A stretch of DNA of 64,000 nucleotides, taken from NCBI RefSeq assembly GCF_000376265.1, contig NZ_AQWU01000074.1, positions 57,011 through 121,010 on the forward strand, read 5' to 3'. A program made the translations under genes and the position numbers. Of this stretch, positions 55,028 to 63,833 are shown one piece after another (position 1 is the first letter of the stretch; each line of letters opens with the position of its first letter). The DNA is from Thermus igniterrae ATCC 700962 (lineage in GTDB: Bacteria; Deinococcota; Deinococci; Deinococcales; Thermaceae). The notes beneath the pieces were generated by a model that was given only the letters and a program-made list of their open reading frames with translations, had not been told where the DNA came from and did no database searches.

Positions 55028-56259
55028 GGCTCACCTCCTAGGGCATAGACGGCCTCGCGGAAGGCCTGGGCCCGGTCCTTGTAGTCCCGGAACTGGTCAA
55101 AGCTCTGGGCCAGAGGGGCAAGGAGGACGCTTCCCGCCGTGAGCCGCGCCAGGGCCTCGGCCACCGCCCGGCGCAGGGCGGCCCGGCCTTCCTTCTCCTC
55201 AATGGCCACCACCTCCACCCCCCCTCCCAGGGCCTGGGCCATGCGGGGACCGTCCCGGCCGATGGCCAGCACCACCCGCACCCGGGGGAGGAGGGGCTTC
55301 AGGGGCTCCAGGTCCGCCCCCTTGTCCTCCCCTCCCAGGATCCAGGCGATGGGGGCGGGGGCGGCCCGGAGGGCCGCGGCCACCGAGGCGGTGCGGGTGG
55401 CGATGGAGTCGTCAATGAAGACCACCTCCCCCTTGCGGGCAAAGGCCTGGAAGCGGTGGGGCGGGGCGGGGAGGGTTTGCAGGCTGGCGGAAAGGGCTTC
55501 CTGATCCAGGGGGCGACCCAGAAGGTCCAGGTAGGCCTGGGTGGCCTTCAGGGCCGCCTGGAGGTTGCTCTCCCGGGGGTCTTCCGCCGGGGTGAAGGGG
55601 TAGGGCCGGGCAGGGGAGGCCTGGGCCGCCTCCCGCACCCGGGGGTCGGCGGCGTTGTAGACCAGGGCGTCCTCCGGGGTGAGGTTTTTTAGGAGGTTCA
55701 GCTTGGCCCCGTGGTAGGCGGCCAGGCTTCCGTGGCGGTCCAGGTGGTCCACCCCCAGGTTGAGGAGGACCGCCACCCGGGGGCGGAAGGCGTGGATGCG
55801 CTCCAGCTGGAAGCTGGAAAGCTCGGCTACCGCCACCTCGGCTTCGTCCACCACGCTGACCAGGGGAGGGTCCACGTTTCCCCCTTCCAGGGCCCTAATC
55901 CCCTGGCCCCGCAGGAGGTGGGCGGTGAAGAGGGTGGTGGAGGTTTTACCCGCGGTGCCGGTGATGCCGATGATGGGGGTGGAGGAGAGGCGGTAGGCCA
56001 GCTCGGCCTCCCCCAGGACCATGGCCCCACGTTGCCGGAGCCTCTCCAGGTTGGGATGGTTCAGGGGCACCCCGGGGGCGGCCACCACCTCCTCGTAGGG
56101 GCCTGCCAGTTCCCAGTCGGGGGTGAAGCCCAGGGCCAGGGCCTCCTGGACCTCGGCCTCCTTGGGCTGGTCGTCGTAGAAGTGGGCGGCCAGGCCCCTC
56201 GCCTTCAGGAAGCGCAGGACCCCCAGGCCGCTTCGCCCCAGGCCGTAGACCAGCATCAT
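55006..56259 (-). CDS. murD: UDP-MurNAc-L-Ala-D-Glu ligase MurD
   Basis: The 417-residue Mur ligase has the N-terminal VYGLGRSGLGVLRFLKARG, ATP loop GITGTAGKTSTTLF and VFIDDSIATRTASVAAAL in place of the usual NDSKATN. It adds D-Glu to UDP-MurNAc-L-Ala. The first of two adjacent ATG codons overlaps the mraY stop. Confidence 0.95.
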   Translation of the reverse strand: MMLVYGLGRSGLGVLRFLKARGLAAHFYDDQPKEAEVQEALALGFTPDWELAGPYEEVVAAPGVPLNHPNLERLRQRGAMVLGEAELAYRLSSTPIIGITGTAGKTSTTLFTAHLLRGQGIRALEGGNVDPPLVSVVDEAEVAVAELSSFQLERIHAFRPRVAVLLNLGVDHLDRHGSLAAYHGAKLNLLKNLTPEDALVYNAADPRVREAAQASPARPYPFTPAEDPRESNLQAALKATQAYLDLLGRPLDQEALSASLQTLPAPPHRFQAFARKGEVVFIDDSIATRTASVAAALRAAPAPIAWILGGEDKGADLEPLKPLLPRVRVVLAIGRDGPRMAQALGGGVEVVAIEEKEGRAALRRAVAEALARLTAGSVLLAPLAQSFDQFRDYKDRAQAFREAVYALGGEPWTPSSS

Positions 56260-57113
56260 GCGCCACCTCCCATGCCGAAGGCCACCGCCGTGGCCAAGGC
56301 GGTGAGGAGGGCGAAGCGGAAGACGATCTTGGCCTCCCCCCAGCCCAGGAGCTCAAAGTGGTGGTGCAGGGGGCTCATGCGCAGGAGACGCCGGCCCGTC
56401 CGCCGGAAGTAGAGGACCTGGGCCACCACGGAGAGCACCTCCAGCACCGGCACGATGGCTGCCAGGGGCAGGAGCCAGAGCTTCCCCGTGAGGATGAAAA
56501 GCCCGGCCACCAGGGCCCCCAGGGCCTGGCTCCCCGTGTCCCCCATGAAGACCTTGGCCTTGGGGGCATTGTGCCAGAGGAAGCCCAGCACCGCCCCCAG
56601 GAGGGTTTGGGCGAAGGGCCAGGGGTAGAAGGGCAGGAGGAGGACCGCGGTCACCGAGGCCAGGAGGCCGTCCAGGCCGTCGGTGAAGTTGAAGGCGTTG
56701 GCCGCTCCCACCACCGCCAGCAGGATGAGGAGGACGTCCAGGAGGGGCCAGGGGGTGTAGGCCACCTGCCGCACCGCCCAAAGGGCGAAGACCAGGGCCA
56801 TGATCCCCTGGAAGAGGAGCTTTTCCCGGGCCCTCAAGGGCCGGGCGAGGCTTCCCCCCAGGTCGTCCAAGAGGCCCAGAAGGGCGAACCCGAGCCCCAG
56901 GAGCCAGAGGCCCATCAGGCCATCCTTCTCGCCCACCAGGTAGGCCAGGAAGGCGGCCAGGAGGAAGGCCACGCCCCCCATGCTGGGGGTGCCTTCCTTG
57001 GCCAGGTGGGTCTGGGGGCCATCCTGGCGCACCCGTTTGCCAAGCCCCAGCTGGCGCATGAGGACCACCCAGAAGGCGGTGAGCACCCAGGAGAGGAGGA
57101 GGGCTAGGGCCAT
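56256..57113 (-). CDS. mraY: Phospho-MurNAc-pentapeptide transferase MraY
   Basis: The 285-residue integral membrane protein has about ten helices and the family motifs KEGTPSMGGVAFLLAA, DLGGSLARPLRAREK, NAFNFTDGLDGL and MSPLHHHFELLGWGE. It makes lipid I. It is shorter than Gram-negative MraY (about 360), as in other Thermus. Its start overlaps the lipoprotein stop by ten bases. Confidence 0.96.
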   Translation of the reverse strand: MALALLLSWVLTAFWVVLMRQLGLGKRVRQDGPQTHLAKEGTPSMGGVAFLLAAFLAYLVGEKDGLMGLWLLGLGFALLGLLDDLGGSLARPLRAREKLLFQGIMALVFALWAVRQVAYTPWPLLDVLLILLAVVGAANAFNFTDGLDGLLASVTAVLLLPFYPWPFAQTLLGAVLGFLWHNAPKAKVFMGDTGSQALGALVAGLFILTGKLWLLPLAAIVPVLEVLSVVAQVLYFRRTGRRLLRMSPLHHHFELLGWGEAKIVFRFALLTALATAVAFGMGGGA

Positions 57114-57802
57114 GCCACCTCCTTACAGGAGAGGGTGCGGTTTCCCGGGACCAGGTAGAGGACCTCTTCCCAGGTGGCGAAGTCCTGGGCTTCCGCCACC
57201 GGCCTCAGGCCCTTTGGGCCCACCAGGTAGACCCGGTCCAGGAGGGCCACTGCCCCGCAGGCTCCCGCCTGGGCCTTGCGCACGGGGTGGGGGAGGGGGA
57301 GGCTTTGGCCCTCCGGGAAGAAGAAGGCCTCCTCCCCCAGGGCCACCACCTGCCCCTCCAGGGCCACCACCTGCTGGAAGCGGCCCCGGCGGAGGAGGGT
57401 GTTCTCCAGGTAAAGCCCTTCCCGGCCCACCCAGTAAAGCCCGCCCTCCGTGAGGGCGGCGTCCTGGGCCGGGTAGGGTAGGAGGCCCCCTTCCGTGAAG
57501 ACACCCTCCCCCAGGCCCACCACCAGCCTGGGGCTGGCCCGGAGGAAGCGGGGAGTGCCGGGTAGGGGAAGGCTTTCCAGGCGTCCTTCCCGGTAGACCA
57601 GAAGCTGGTAGGGGTAGGCGGCGTAGAGGGTGTTCCCGTTGGCGTCCAGGAAGAGGGGTGTCCCGGGCAGGGCCACCTGGAAGCGCCCGGCCACCAGGCC
57701 CCCCTGGACGAAGCCCCCTGGGTAGGGAAGGGCAGGAGGGGGAGCCTGCAGGGGTGCGCAGGCGGAAAGCAGAAGCAGGGGCAGGGGATTTAGGCGTCCC
57801 AT
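57104..57802 (-). CDS. Unrecognised lipoprotein inserted in the dcw cluster
   Basis: The 232-residue protein has a lipobox LLLSAC (Cys15). The remainder is made of short repeated beta-strand pairs (PGTPLFLDANGNTLYAAYPYQLLVYREGRLESLPL and similar, spread over 45-220), suggestive of a small beta-propeller. It sits between murF and mraY, overlapping both by 10-13 bases, so it is translated with them. No known family fits. A role in envelope assembly is inferred from position only. Confidence 0.8.
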   Translation of the reverse strand: MGRLNPLPLLLLSACAPLQAPPPALPYPGGFVQGGLVAGRFQVALPGTPLFLDANGNTLYAAYPYQLLVYREGRLESLPLPGTPRFLRASPRLVVGLGEGVFTEGGLLPYPAQDAALTEGGLYWVGREGLYLENTLLRRGRFQQVVALEGQVVALGEEAFFFPEGQSLPLPHPVRKAQAGACGAVALLDRVYLVGPKGLRPVAEAQDFATWEEVLYLVPGNRTLSCKEVAWP

Positions 57803-59100
57803 AGCTCCAGGATCCTCTCCAGGGAGACGGCCCTCGAGGCCTTCAGGTAGACCAGGTCCCCGGGCCTTACCCGCTCCTTGAGCCAGCCCAGGGCCTCCTC
57901 CAGGGTGGCCACAGCCTCCCCCCCCATGGCGGCCTGGGCCTCTGCGTAAGGGCCCAGGTAAAGGGGAGCCAGGCCCAGCCTGGCCGCTTCCTCTGCCACC
58001 TGAAGGTGGAGCTTCTCTGCCTCTTCTCCCAGTTCCCGCATCTCCCCCAGCACCGCCCACTTCCGCCCCGGCTGGGCGGCAAGCCAGGCCAAGCCTGCCT
58101 TCACTGAGAGGGGGTTGGCGTTGTAGGCGTCGTGCAGAAAGACTACGCCCCCCTTTTCCCGGCGTTCCATGCGCCCTGGGGGCAGGCGCAGCTGGGCCAG
58201 CCTTTCGGCCACCTCTTCTGGGTTCTGGCCCAACAGTTCCGCCGCCGCCAGGGCCGCCAGGGCCGCCAGGGCCGGCCCCAGGCCCGGGTAGGGCACCCAC
58301 ACCCGCAAGGGGCCGTAGCGGAAGCGGCTCCCCTCGGGGCCCAGTTCCAGCTCCCGGCCGGGGAAGGTGGCCTCCCCGAAGCCGTAGGTGGGGAAGCCCC
58401 TGGGGTGGCCGAAGGCCTCTAGGACCTCCGCCGCCTGGAGGCTCACCAGGGCCTCCTGGGCCTCGAGGAGCCCGGCCTCCTCCTCCACCACCCCCCGGAG
58501 GTCGCCAAAGGCCTCGAGGTGCTCCTCCCCCAAGGCGGTGAGCACGGCAAGCCTGGGCTGGGCCACCGCCATCAGCTCGGCCATCTCCCCCTTGCGGTCT
58601 ATGCCCAGTTCCACCACCGCCCCCAAGGCCTTGGGGTCCAGCCGCAGGAAGAAGCGGACCAGGGGGGGCAGGGTGTTCTGGTTACCCGGGGGCGCAGGGA
58701 AGGCCAGGCCCTGGGCCAGGGCCTCCTTGGTGGTGGTCTTGCCCGAGCTTCCCCCCACGGCCACCACCACCCCTGGGAAGGACCCCCTCAGGGCCTGGCC
58801 CAGGCGGAGGAGAGCTTTGTAGGGGTCTTTCACCTCCACCGTGGCCGGCCCCGGGCGGTCGGAGAGGACCAGGTGGGCCCCCCGGGTCAGGGCCTCCGCC
58901 GCGTAGGCCCGGCCATGGGTCTTTGCCCCCGGCAGGGCCACGAAGAGGCTTCCCGGGGCCACCTCCCGGCTGTCCCAGTGGAGGTCCACCACGGGGCGTC
59001 CCCCTGGGTGGAGCCGGCCCCCCGTGGCCTCGGCCACCCATTCCGGCGTTATTTCCCTAACGTGAGCAAGATGCACAAGTGCCTCACCGCCCTTCAGCAT
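57790..59100 (-). CDS. murF: UDP-MurNAc-tripeptide D-Ala-D-Ala ligase MurF
   Basis: The 436-residue Mur ligase has the N-terminal DSREVAPGSLFVALPGAKTHGRAY, ATP loop VGGSSGKTTTKEALA and FLHDAYNANPLSVKAGLAWL. It adds D-Ala-D-Ala. Start ATG 59100 overlaps ftsI by 17 bases; an internal GTG 27 bases on would be the alternative. It directly follows ftsI with no murE between them. Confidence 0.93.
   Translation of the reverse strand: MLKGGEALVHLAHVREITPEWVAEATGGRLHPGGRPVVDLHWDSREVAPGSLFVALPGAKTHGRAYAAEALTRGAHLVLSDRPGPATVEVKDPYKALLRLGQALRGSFPGVVVAVGGSSGKTTTKEALAQGLAFPAPPGNQNTLPPLVRFFLRLDPKALGAVVELGIDRKGEMAELMAVAQPRLAVLTALGEEHLEAFGDLRGVVEEEAGLLEAQEALVSLQAAEVLEAFGHPRGFPTYGFGEATFPGRELELGPEGSRFRYGPLRVWVPYPGLGPALAALAALAAAELLGQNPEEVAERLAQLRLPPGRMERREKGGVVFLHDAYNANPLSVKAGLAWLAAQPGRKWAVLGEMRELGEEAEKLHLQVAEEAARLGLAPLYLGPYAEAQAAMGGEAVATLEEALGWLKERVRPGDLVYLKASRAVSLERILELWDA
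58244..58270 (-). repeat. Three tandem 9-bp units inside murF
   Basis: The unit GCCGCCAGG is repeated three times without change on the plus strand. It codes for an alternating leucine/alanine helix in the middle of MurF. As a multiple of three, slippage would alter length without frameshift. Confidence 0.7.
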
Positions 59101-60399
59101 AGGGGGGGATGCCCCGGTAGGCCAAGAGCCCGGCGGCCACCTCCCGGAAGATGGGAGCCGCCACCTGGCTCCCGTGGACCTCCCCCTTGGGGTGGTGCAC
59201 GGCCACCACCACCGTGTAGAGGGGCTGGTCCCCGGGTACGAAGCCGGCGAACCAGGCGGTGAAGACCTCCCGGGAGTAGCGCCCCTCCACCACCACCTGG
59301 GCGGTCCCCGTCTTCCCTGCCAGGGGGTAGCCCGGCAGGTGGGCCCGGGGGGCGAGCCCCTCCTGGAGGGCCTGGCGCACCGCCTGGGCGGTGGCCGGGG
59401 AGAAGACCCGTTCCTCCCGCTTTTCCTGCTCCAAAAAGAGGCGGGGAGAACGGTAGATCCCATCCGTCAGGGCGGCGAAGGCCGCCGCCAGGTGCAGGGG
59501 GGTGACCAGGAAGCCCTGGCCGAAGGTGTGGTTGGCGTAGGCGGCCTGGCTCCACTCCCTGGGGGGCTTGACCGTGGGGGCGGCCACCCGCACCCCGGGC
59601 AGGGGGTCCGCATCCGTAAGGTGGAGCCGGGCCATGTAGGCGTAAAGGGTTTCCTTGGGCAGGGCCTCGGCCAGGAGGCTGATGCCCACGTTGGAGGAGT
59701 AGCGCAGGACCTCGGCCAGGGTAAGGGTTGGGGGGTGGGGCAGGGCGTCGCGAATGGTCCACCCGTCCACCACCCGGTACCTGGGGGCTTCCACCTGCGT
59801 GGTGAGGGTAGCGGCCCCCTCCTCCAGGAGGATGGCGGCGGTGAGGGCCTTCATGGTGGAGCCGGGCTCCAGGGGTACCAAGAAGGCGTGGTTGCGCCAG
59901 GAGAGGTCCTTGCCGGGGTCTTTCCGGGGGGCCAGGGGGTCAAAGGCAGGGCCGTTGGCCACGGCCAAAAGCTCCCCTTCCCGGCTAAGGACGATGGCGG
60001 TGGCAAAGCTTCCCTGGCTCCTCGCCAGGCCCTCCCAGAGGGCCCGCTCCGCCATGGCCTGGATCCAGGGGTCCAGGGTGAGGGTGAAGGCCCTCCCCTC
60101 GGAGAGGGCGGCGTTCAGGTCTCGTTCCAGGCCCTCGAGGCCCCTCCCCGATCCCCGCTCCCCAAAGCCCAAAAGTTGGCTGGCGCTGGGGCCCAGGGGA
60201 TAGTAGCGGCCGCCTTCCAGGCTGAGGGCTAAAGGGGTGCCGTCCCGGGCGTAGAGGTTGCCCCGGAGGGGTGGAGGGGCGGGAGGGGCAGAGGTGGGCC
60301 TTGGGGCGTGGACCACCAGGGCATAGACCCCCAGGACGAAGAGGAAGAGCCACGCCCCAAGGCCCACCAGGACCAGGGGCACCCGTTGCACGCCCGCGG

Positions 60400-60403
<4 letters not shown>
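59084..60403 (-). CDS. ftsI: Septal transpeptidase FtsI (PBP3-like), short form
   Basis: The 439-residue class B penicillin-binding protein has one N-terminal membrane helix, a short pedestal region and a transpeptidase domain with SxxK at Ser182-Lys185 (PGSTMK), SxN in YSSNVGIS and KTG in LAGKTGTAQ. It is about 100 residues shorter than most FtsI, mainly in the N-terminal module. The GTG start at 60403 overlaps the ftsL stop (GTGA). Confidence 0.95.
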
Positions 60404-61508
<1,105 letters not shown>

Positions 61509-61943
61509 CTACCCAATAAGCCCGCGCAGGGCCTCTGGGGCCGGCGGGTTCTGCATGATCTCCTCAATGGCCTTCCACCAGCGCGCTTGGCTCCAAATCT
61601 CCAGCCTTCCCGGGGCCCCGGCGATCACCACCTCCCCCCCTTCCTCCAGGCCGGCGAACTGGCGCAGGGGCGGGGGGATGAGGACGCGGGAGGCGTTGTC
61701 CATGCGGGTCTTGTGGGCGCCGGAGTAGAAGAAGCGCACAAAGGCCCGGGCCTGAGCGTCGGTGAGGGGCAGGTTGACCAGCTGTTCCTCAATCTTGCGC
61801 CAGCGGTCGGAGGGGAAGACGTAAAGGCAGCCTTCCATGCCCCGGGTGAGCACCAGCCCGTCCTCGAGGAAATCGCGGAAAGGGCCGGGGATAACCACCC
61901 GCCCCTTGTCGTCCAGGCTGTACTGGTACTCGCCGAAGGGCAT
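61509..61943 (-). CDS. mraZ: Transcriptional regulator MraZ
   Basis: The 144-residue protein has two SpoVT/AbrB-like swapped-hairpin repeats: GEYQYSLDDKGRVVIPGPFRD and MDNASRVLIPPPLRQFAGL. MraZ controls the dcw cluster from repeats in its own promoter. Start ATG 61943 is chosen because the conserved MPFGEY begins there. Thirteen further codons upstream are in frame but not conserved in MraZ. Confidence 0.95.
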   Translation of the reverse strand: MPFGEYQYSLDDKGRVVIPGPFRDFLEDGLVLTRGMEGCLYVFPSDRWRKIEEQLVNLPLTDAQARAFVRFFYSGAHKTRMDNASRVLIPPPLRQFAGLEEGGEVVIAGAPGRLEIWSQARWWKAIEEIMQNPPAPEALRGLIG

Positions 61944-62028
61944 TTCCCACCCACTCCCACCTTCTGAGGATTGGCCTGGCACCTCTGTGGGACCCTAGGC
62001 CCTACCCAAAGAAGGCTTTTCGGGGGCA

Positions 62029-62091
62029 AGTATAGCATGCTTCCCCCACAGTTTTCCACCAGGTCCCACCTGAGACCCACCTATCTCCCAC
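62029..62091 (-). promoter_or_regulatory. mraZ/dcw promoter with five MraZ-type boxes
   Basis: A -10 TATACT (62034-62029) lies about 85 bases before mraZ. Upstream on the same strand are five GTGG(G/A) boxes whose plus-strand positions begin at 62045, 62055, 62065, 62076 and 62087. They are 10, 10, 11 and 11 bases apart. MraZ is known to bind such TGGGN repeats at about ten-base spacing. The first two boxes overlap the -35 region, predicting autorepression. Confidence 0.75.
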
Positions 62092-62102
62092 TCCCCCCGC
62101 AA

Positions 62103-62129
62103 GAAAAAACCCCGAGCCGAAGCTCGGGG
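62103..62129 (-). terminator. Intrinsic terminator of rnpB
   Basis: The hairpin CCCCGAGCCGAAGCTCGGGG on the minus strand is followed by TTTTTTC. It lies directly after the RNase P RNA 3' end. Confidence 0.92.
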
Positions 62130-62131
62130 TC

Positions 62132-62498
62132 CAGGACGGGGCGTAAGCCGGGTTCTGTTTCTGCGGTCATCTCTCTGGGACCACGGTCGCCCGTGGCCTC
62201 AAGCGGCCCATCCCGCAGGTTCTGGCGGGCCGGGCAAGCCCTTCCTGCCTACTGGGCCTTGCACCGGGTGGGGTTTGCCGTGCCCCAGCCTGTTGCCAGG
62301 CCAGGCGGTGGGCTCTTACCCCACCGTTTCACCCTTGCCCGCACCGGGCCTTGGGCCCGGCCGCTGGCGGTCTTTTCTCTGTGGCACTTTCCGTCGGGTT
62401 ACCCCGCCCAGCCGTTAGCTGGCACCCTGCCCTATGGTGCCCGGACTTTCCTCACCCAGGGGGGTTGGCCCCTGAGCGCGACCGCGCCCCCGTCCTGA
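62132..62498 (-). ncRNA. rnpB: RNase P RNA, bacterial type A
   Basis: About 367 bases on the minus strand show the universal RNase P blocks: GAGGAAAGTCCGGGC near the 5' part, AGGGTGAAACGGTGGGGTAA and GGTGCAAGGCCCAGTAGG in the middle, and AGAACCCGGCTTACG at the 3' end. The P1 helix closes CAGGACGGGG (5') with CCCCGTCCTG (3'), which sets the ends. It processes tRNA 5' leaders with RnpA. A terminator follows at once. Confidence 0.95.
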
Positions 62499-62508
62499 GG
62501 CATTCCCC

Positions 62509-62514
62509 ATTGTA
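62509..62514 (-). promoter_or_regulatory. -10 element of rnpB
   Basis: TACAAT on the minus strand lies 11 bases before the mapped 5' end of P1. No convincing -35 is seen 16-18 bases upstream. The remaining gap to 62663 shows no gene or RNA that I can recognise. Confidence 0.5.
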
Positions 62515-62663
62515 CAGGGCTTGGGGCGGTTTGGGTATCCGGACCCCAACCCGGGGACGGAGAACTCCTGGGCCAGCGCCTCCTTGGGGTGCGCCTGGCC
62601 CCCTTGGCCCAGGAGGGGCGCATACGGTTGGCCACCCGGGGCCATGCCTGCTATGGTGGGGGG

Positions 62664-62846
62664 GTGAGGGTTCCTTGGTACGCACCCCTCGTCCTCCTCT
62701 TCCTGGCCCTGGTGGGCCTTGGGGTTCTGGGGCTTCTTTGGCTTCTTGGCGCCCTGGCCCTGGCGGGGGGCGCCCTCTGGTGGGCCTGGGTGTGGCTTCG
62801 CCGCCGCCTTTTTGGTCCCCCCTGGCGCCGCCTTCCTCCGCCCTAG
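62664..62846 (+). CDS. Small membrane protein, 60 residues
   Basis: A short frame from GTG 62664 (TATGGT box six bases before it) encodes [18 protein letters not shown] and continues through two hydrophobic helices. It ends in a basic, proline-rich tail ([17 protein letters not shown]). It has the codon bias of its neighbours and the leaderless start pattern. It is unrecognised. The longer frame from 62589 lacks such a start. Confidence 0.5.
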   Translation: MRVPWYAPLVLLFLALVGLGVLGLLWLLGALALAGGALWWAWVWLRRRLFGPPWRRLPPP

Positions 62847-62848
62847 GC

Positions 62849-62910
62849 TTGCGGAAGCCGGGGGCACCAGGTAAGCTTAGAAGTGGTTTTCGCACGGCCA
62901 AGACCGTGCG
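62849..62910 (+). promoter_or_regulatory. rpmE promoter and leader hairpin
   Basis: TTGCGG (62849-62854), a 17-base spacer and TAAGCT (62872-62877) form the promoter. The leader then holds a perfect hairpin CGCACGG-CCAAGA-CCGTGCG (62891-62910), ending just before the GGAGG ribosome site of rpmE. It may be an autoregulatory or ribosomal-protein leader element. Confidence 0.6.
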
Positions 62911-62923
62911 GAAGGAGGCGAGC

Positions 62924-63139
62924 GTGAAAGAAGGTATTCACCCCAAGCTGGTGCCCGCCCGCATCATCTGCGGTTGCGGCAACGTGATCCACACCTACTC
63001 CACCAAACCCGAGATCCACGTGGAAGTCTGCAGCAAGTGCCACCCCTTCTACACGGGGCAGCAGCGCTTCGTGGACACGGAAGGCCGCGTAGAGCGCTTC
63101 CAGCGCCGCTACGGGGACTCTTACCGCAAGGGGCGGTAG
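62924..63139 (+). CDS. rpmE: Ribosomal protein L31, zinc-binding form
   Basis: The 71-residue protein is almost identical to T. thermophilus L31 as recalled. The zinc ligands are present in CGCG and CSKC (CxC and CxxC). The GTG start at 62924 is preceded by GGAGG. It belongs to the large ribosomal subunit. A longer in-frame reading upstream crosses the promoter and is rejected. Confidence 0.97.
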   Translation: MKEGIHPKLVPARIICGCGNVIHTYSTKPEIHVEVCSKCHPFYTGQQRFVDTEGRVERFQRRYGDSYRKGR

Positions 63140-63164
63140 GGGTTTAGGAGTTGGGGCGGGGCCA

Positions 63165-63833
63165 TTAGGGCCTCGCCTCTTCTGCTAGTAGTTTCAGGAA
63201 AAGGGTTTCCAGACTCGGCATTCCCCGGCTCACCTCCAGGACCTCCACGGGAAGGTGGGCCAAGTGTTCCCGTAAGGCTTCCCACTCCCCCAGGAAGACC
63301 AGGCGGTCCTCCCCTTCGGGAAGCCATCCGTCCCCCAGGACTTGCGCCAGGACCTGGGCTTGGGGTGCGGCCAGCCGCACCACGTACCCTTCTCCCGCCC
63401 ATTCCCGGAGAAGGGCCCGGGTGGGGCCTTCCTTCAGGAGCCTGCCCTTCTGCAGGAAGGCCACCCGGTCGCTCACCCTCTCCACCGTGGCCAGGTCGTG
63501 GGAGGTGAGGAGGATGCCGATCCCCTCCCCTTTTAGGCCAATGAGGATTTCCTCCAATTCTTTGCGGCTCATGGGGTCCAGGCCCAGGGTGGGCTCGTCC
63601 AGGAGAAGGAAACGGGGGGAGAGGGCAAGGGCCAGGGCCAAGGCAGCCTTTTGCTGCATGCCCCGGGAAAGGGAGGCCAGGGGAGTGTGGAGCCGGTCCT
63701 TAAGGCCAAAACGCTCCAGCCAGCTCACGAAGCGGGGTCGCACCGCCTTCGGGGATAGGCCCCGGATGCCCCCGAAGTAGAGGGCGTTGGCCAGAAGGGG
63801 GAGGTTTAGGTAAACCCCCTTTTCGCCCCCCTT
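63165..63833 (-). pseudogene. ABC transporter ATPase truncated at its 5' end
   Basis: The recognisable part starts near YLNLPLLANALYFGG and carries signature LSRGMQQKAALALALA, Walker B FLLLDEPTLGLDP and H-loop LTSHD, then a C-terminal extension. Walker A and the first 80 or so residues are missing; homology stops at about 63,820-63,835, where insertion-sequence-like DNA begins. The frame remains open to 63905 with unrelated codons. Without Walker A it cannot bind ATP normally, so it is probably inactive. Confidence 0.8.

Noticed and set aside
62509..62516. TTGTACA near rnpB as another LitR site
   Set aside because: It is a single copy without 11-bp spaced partners and is explained as the rnpB -10 element.
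62521..62663. Possible tRNA or small RNA upstream of rnpB
   Set aside because: No cloverleaf, T-loop GGTTCRANTCC or terminator could be found on either strand.
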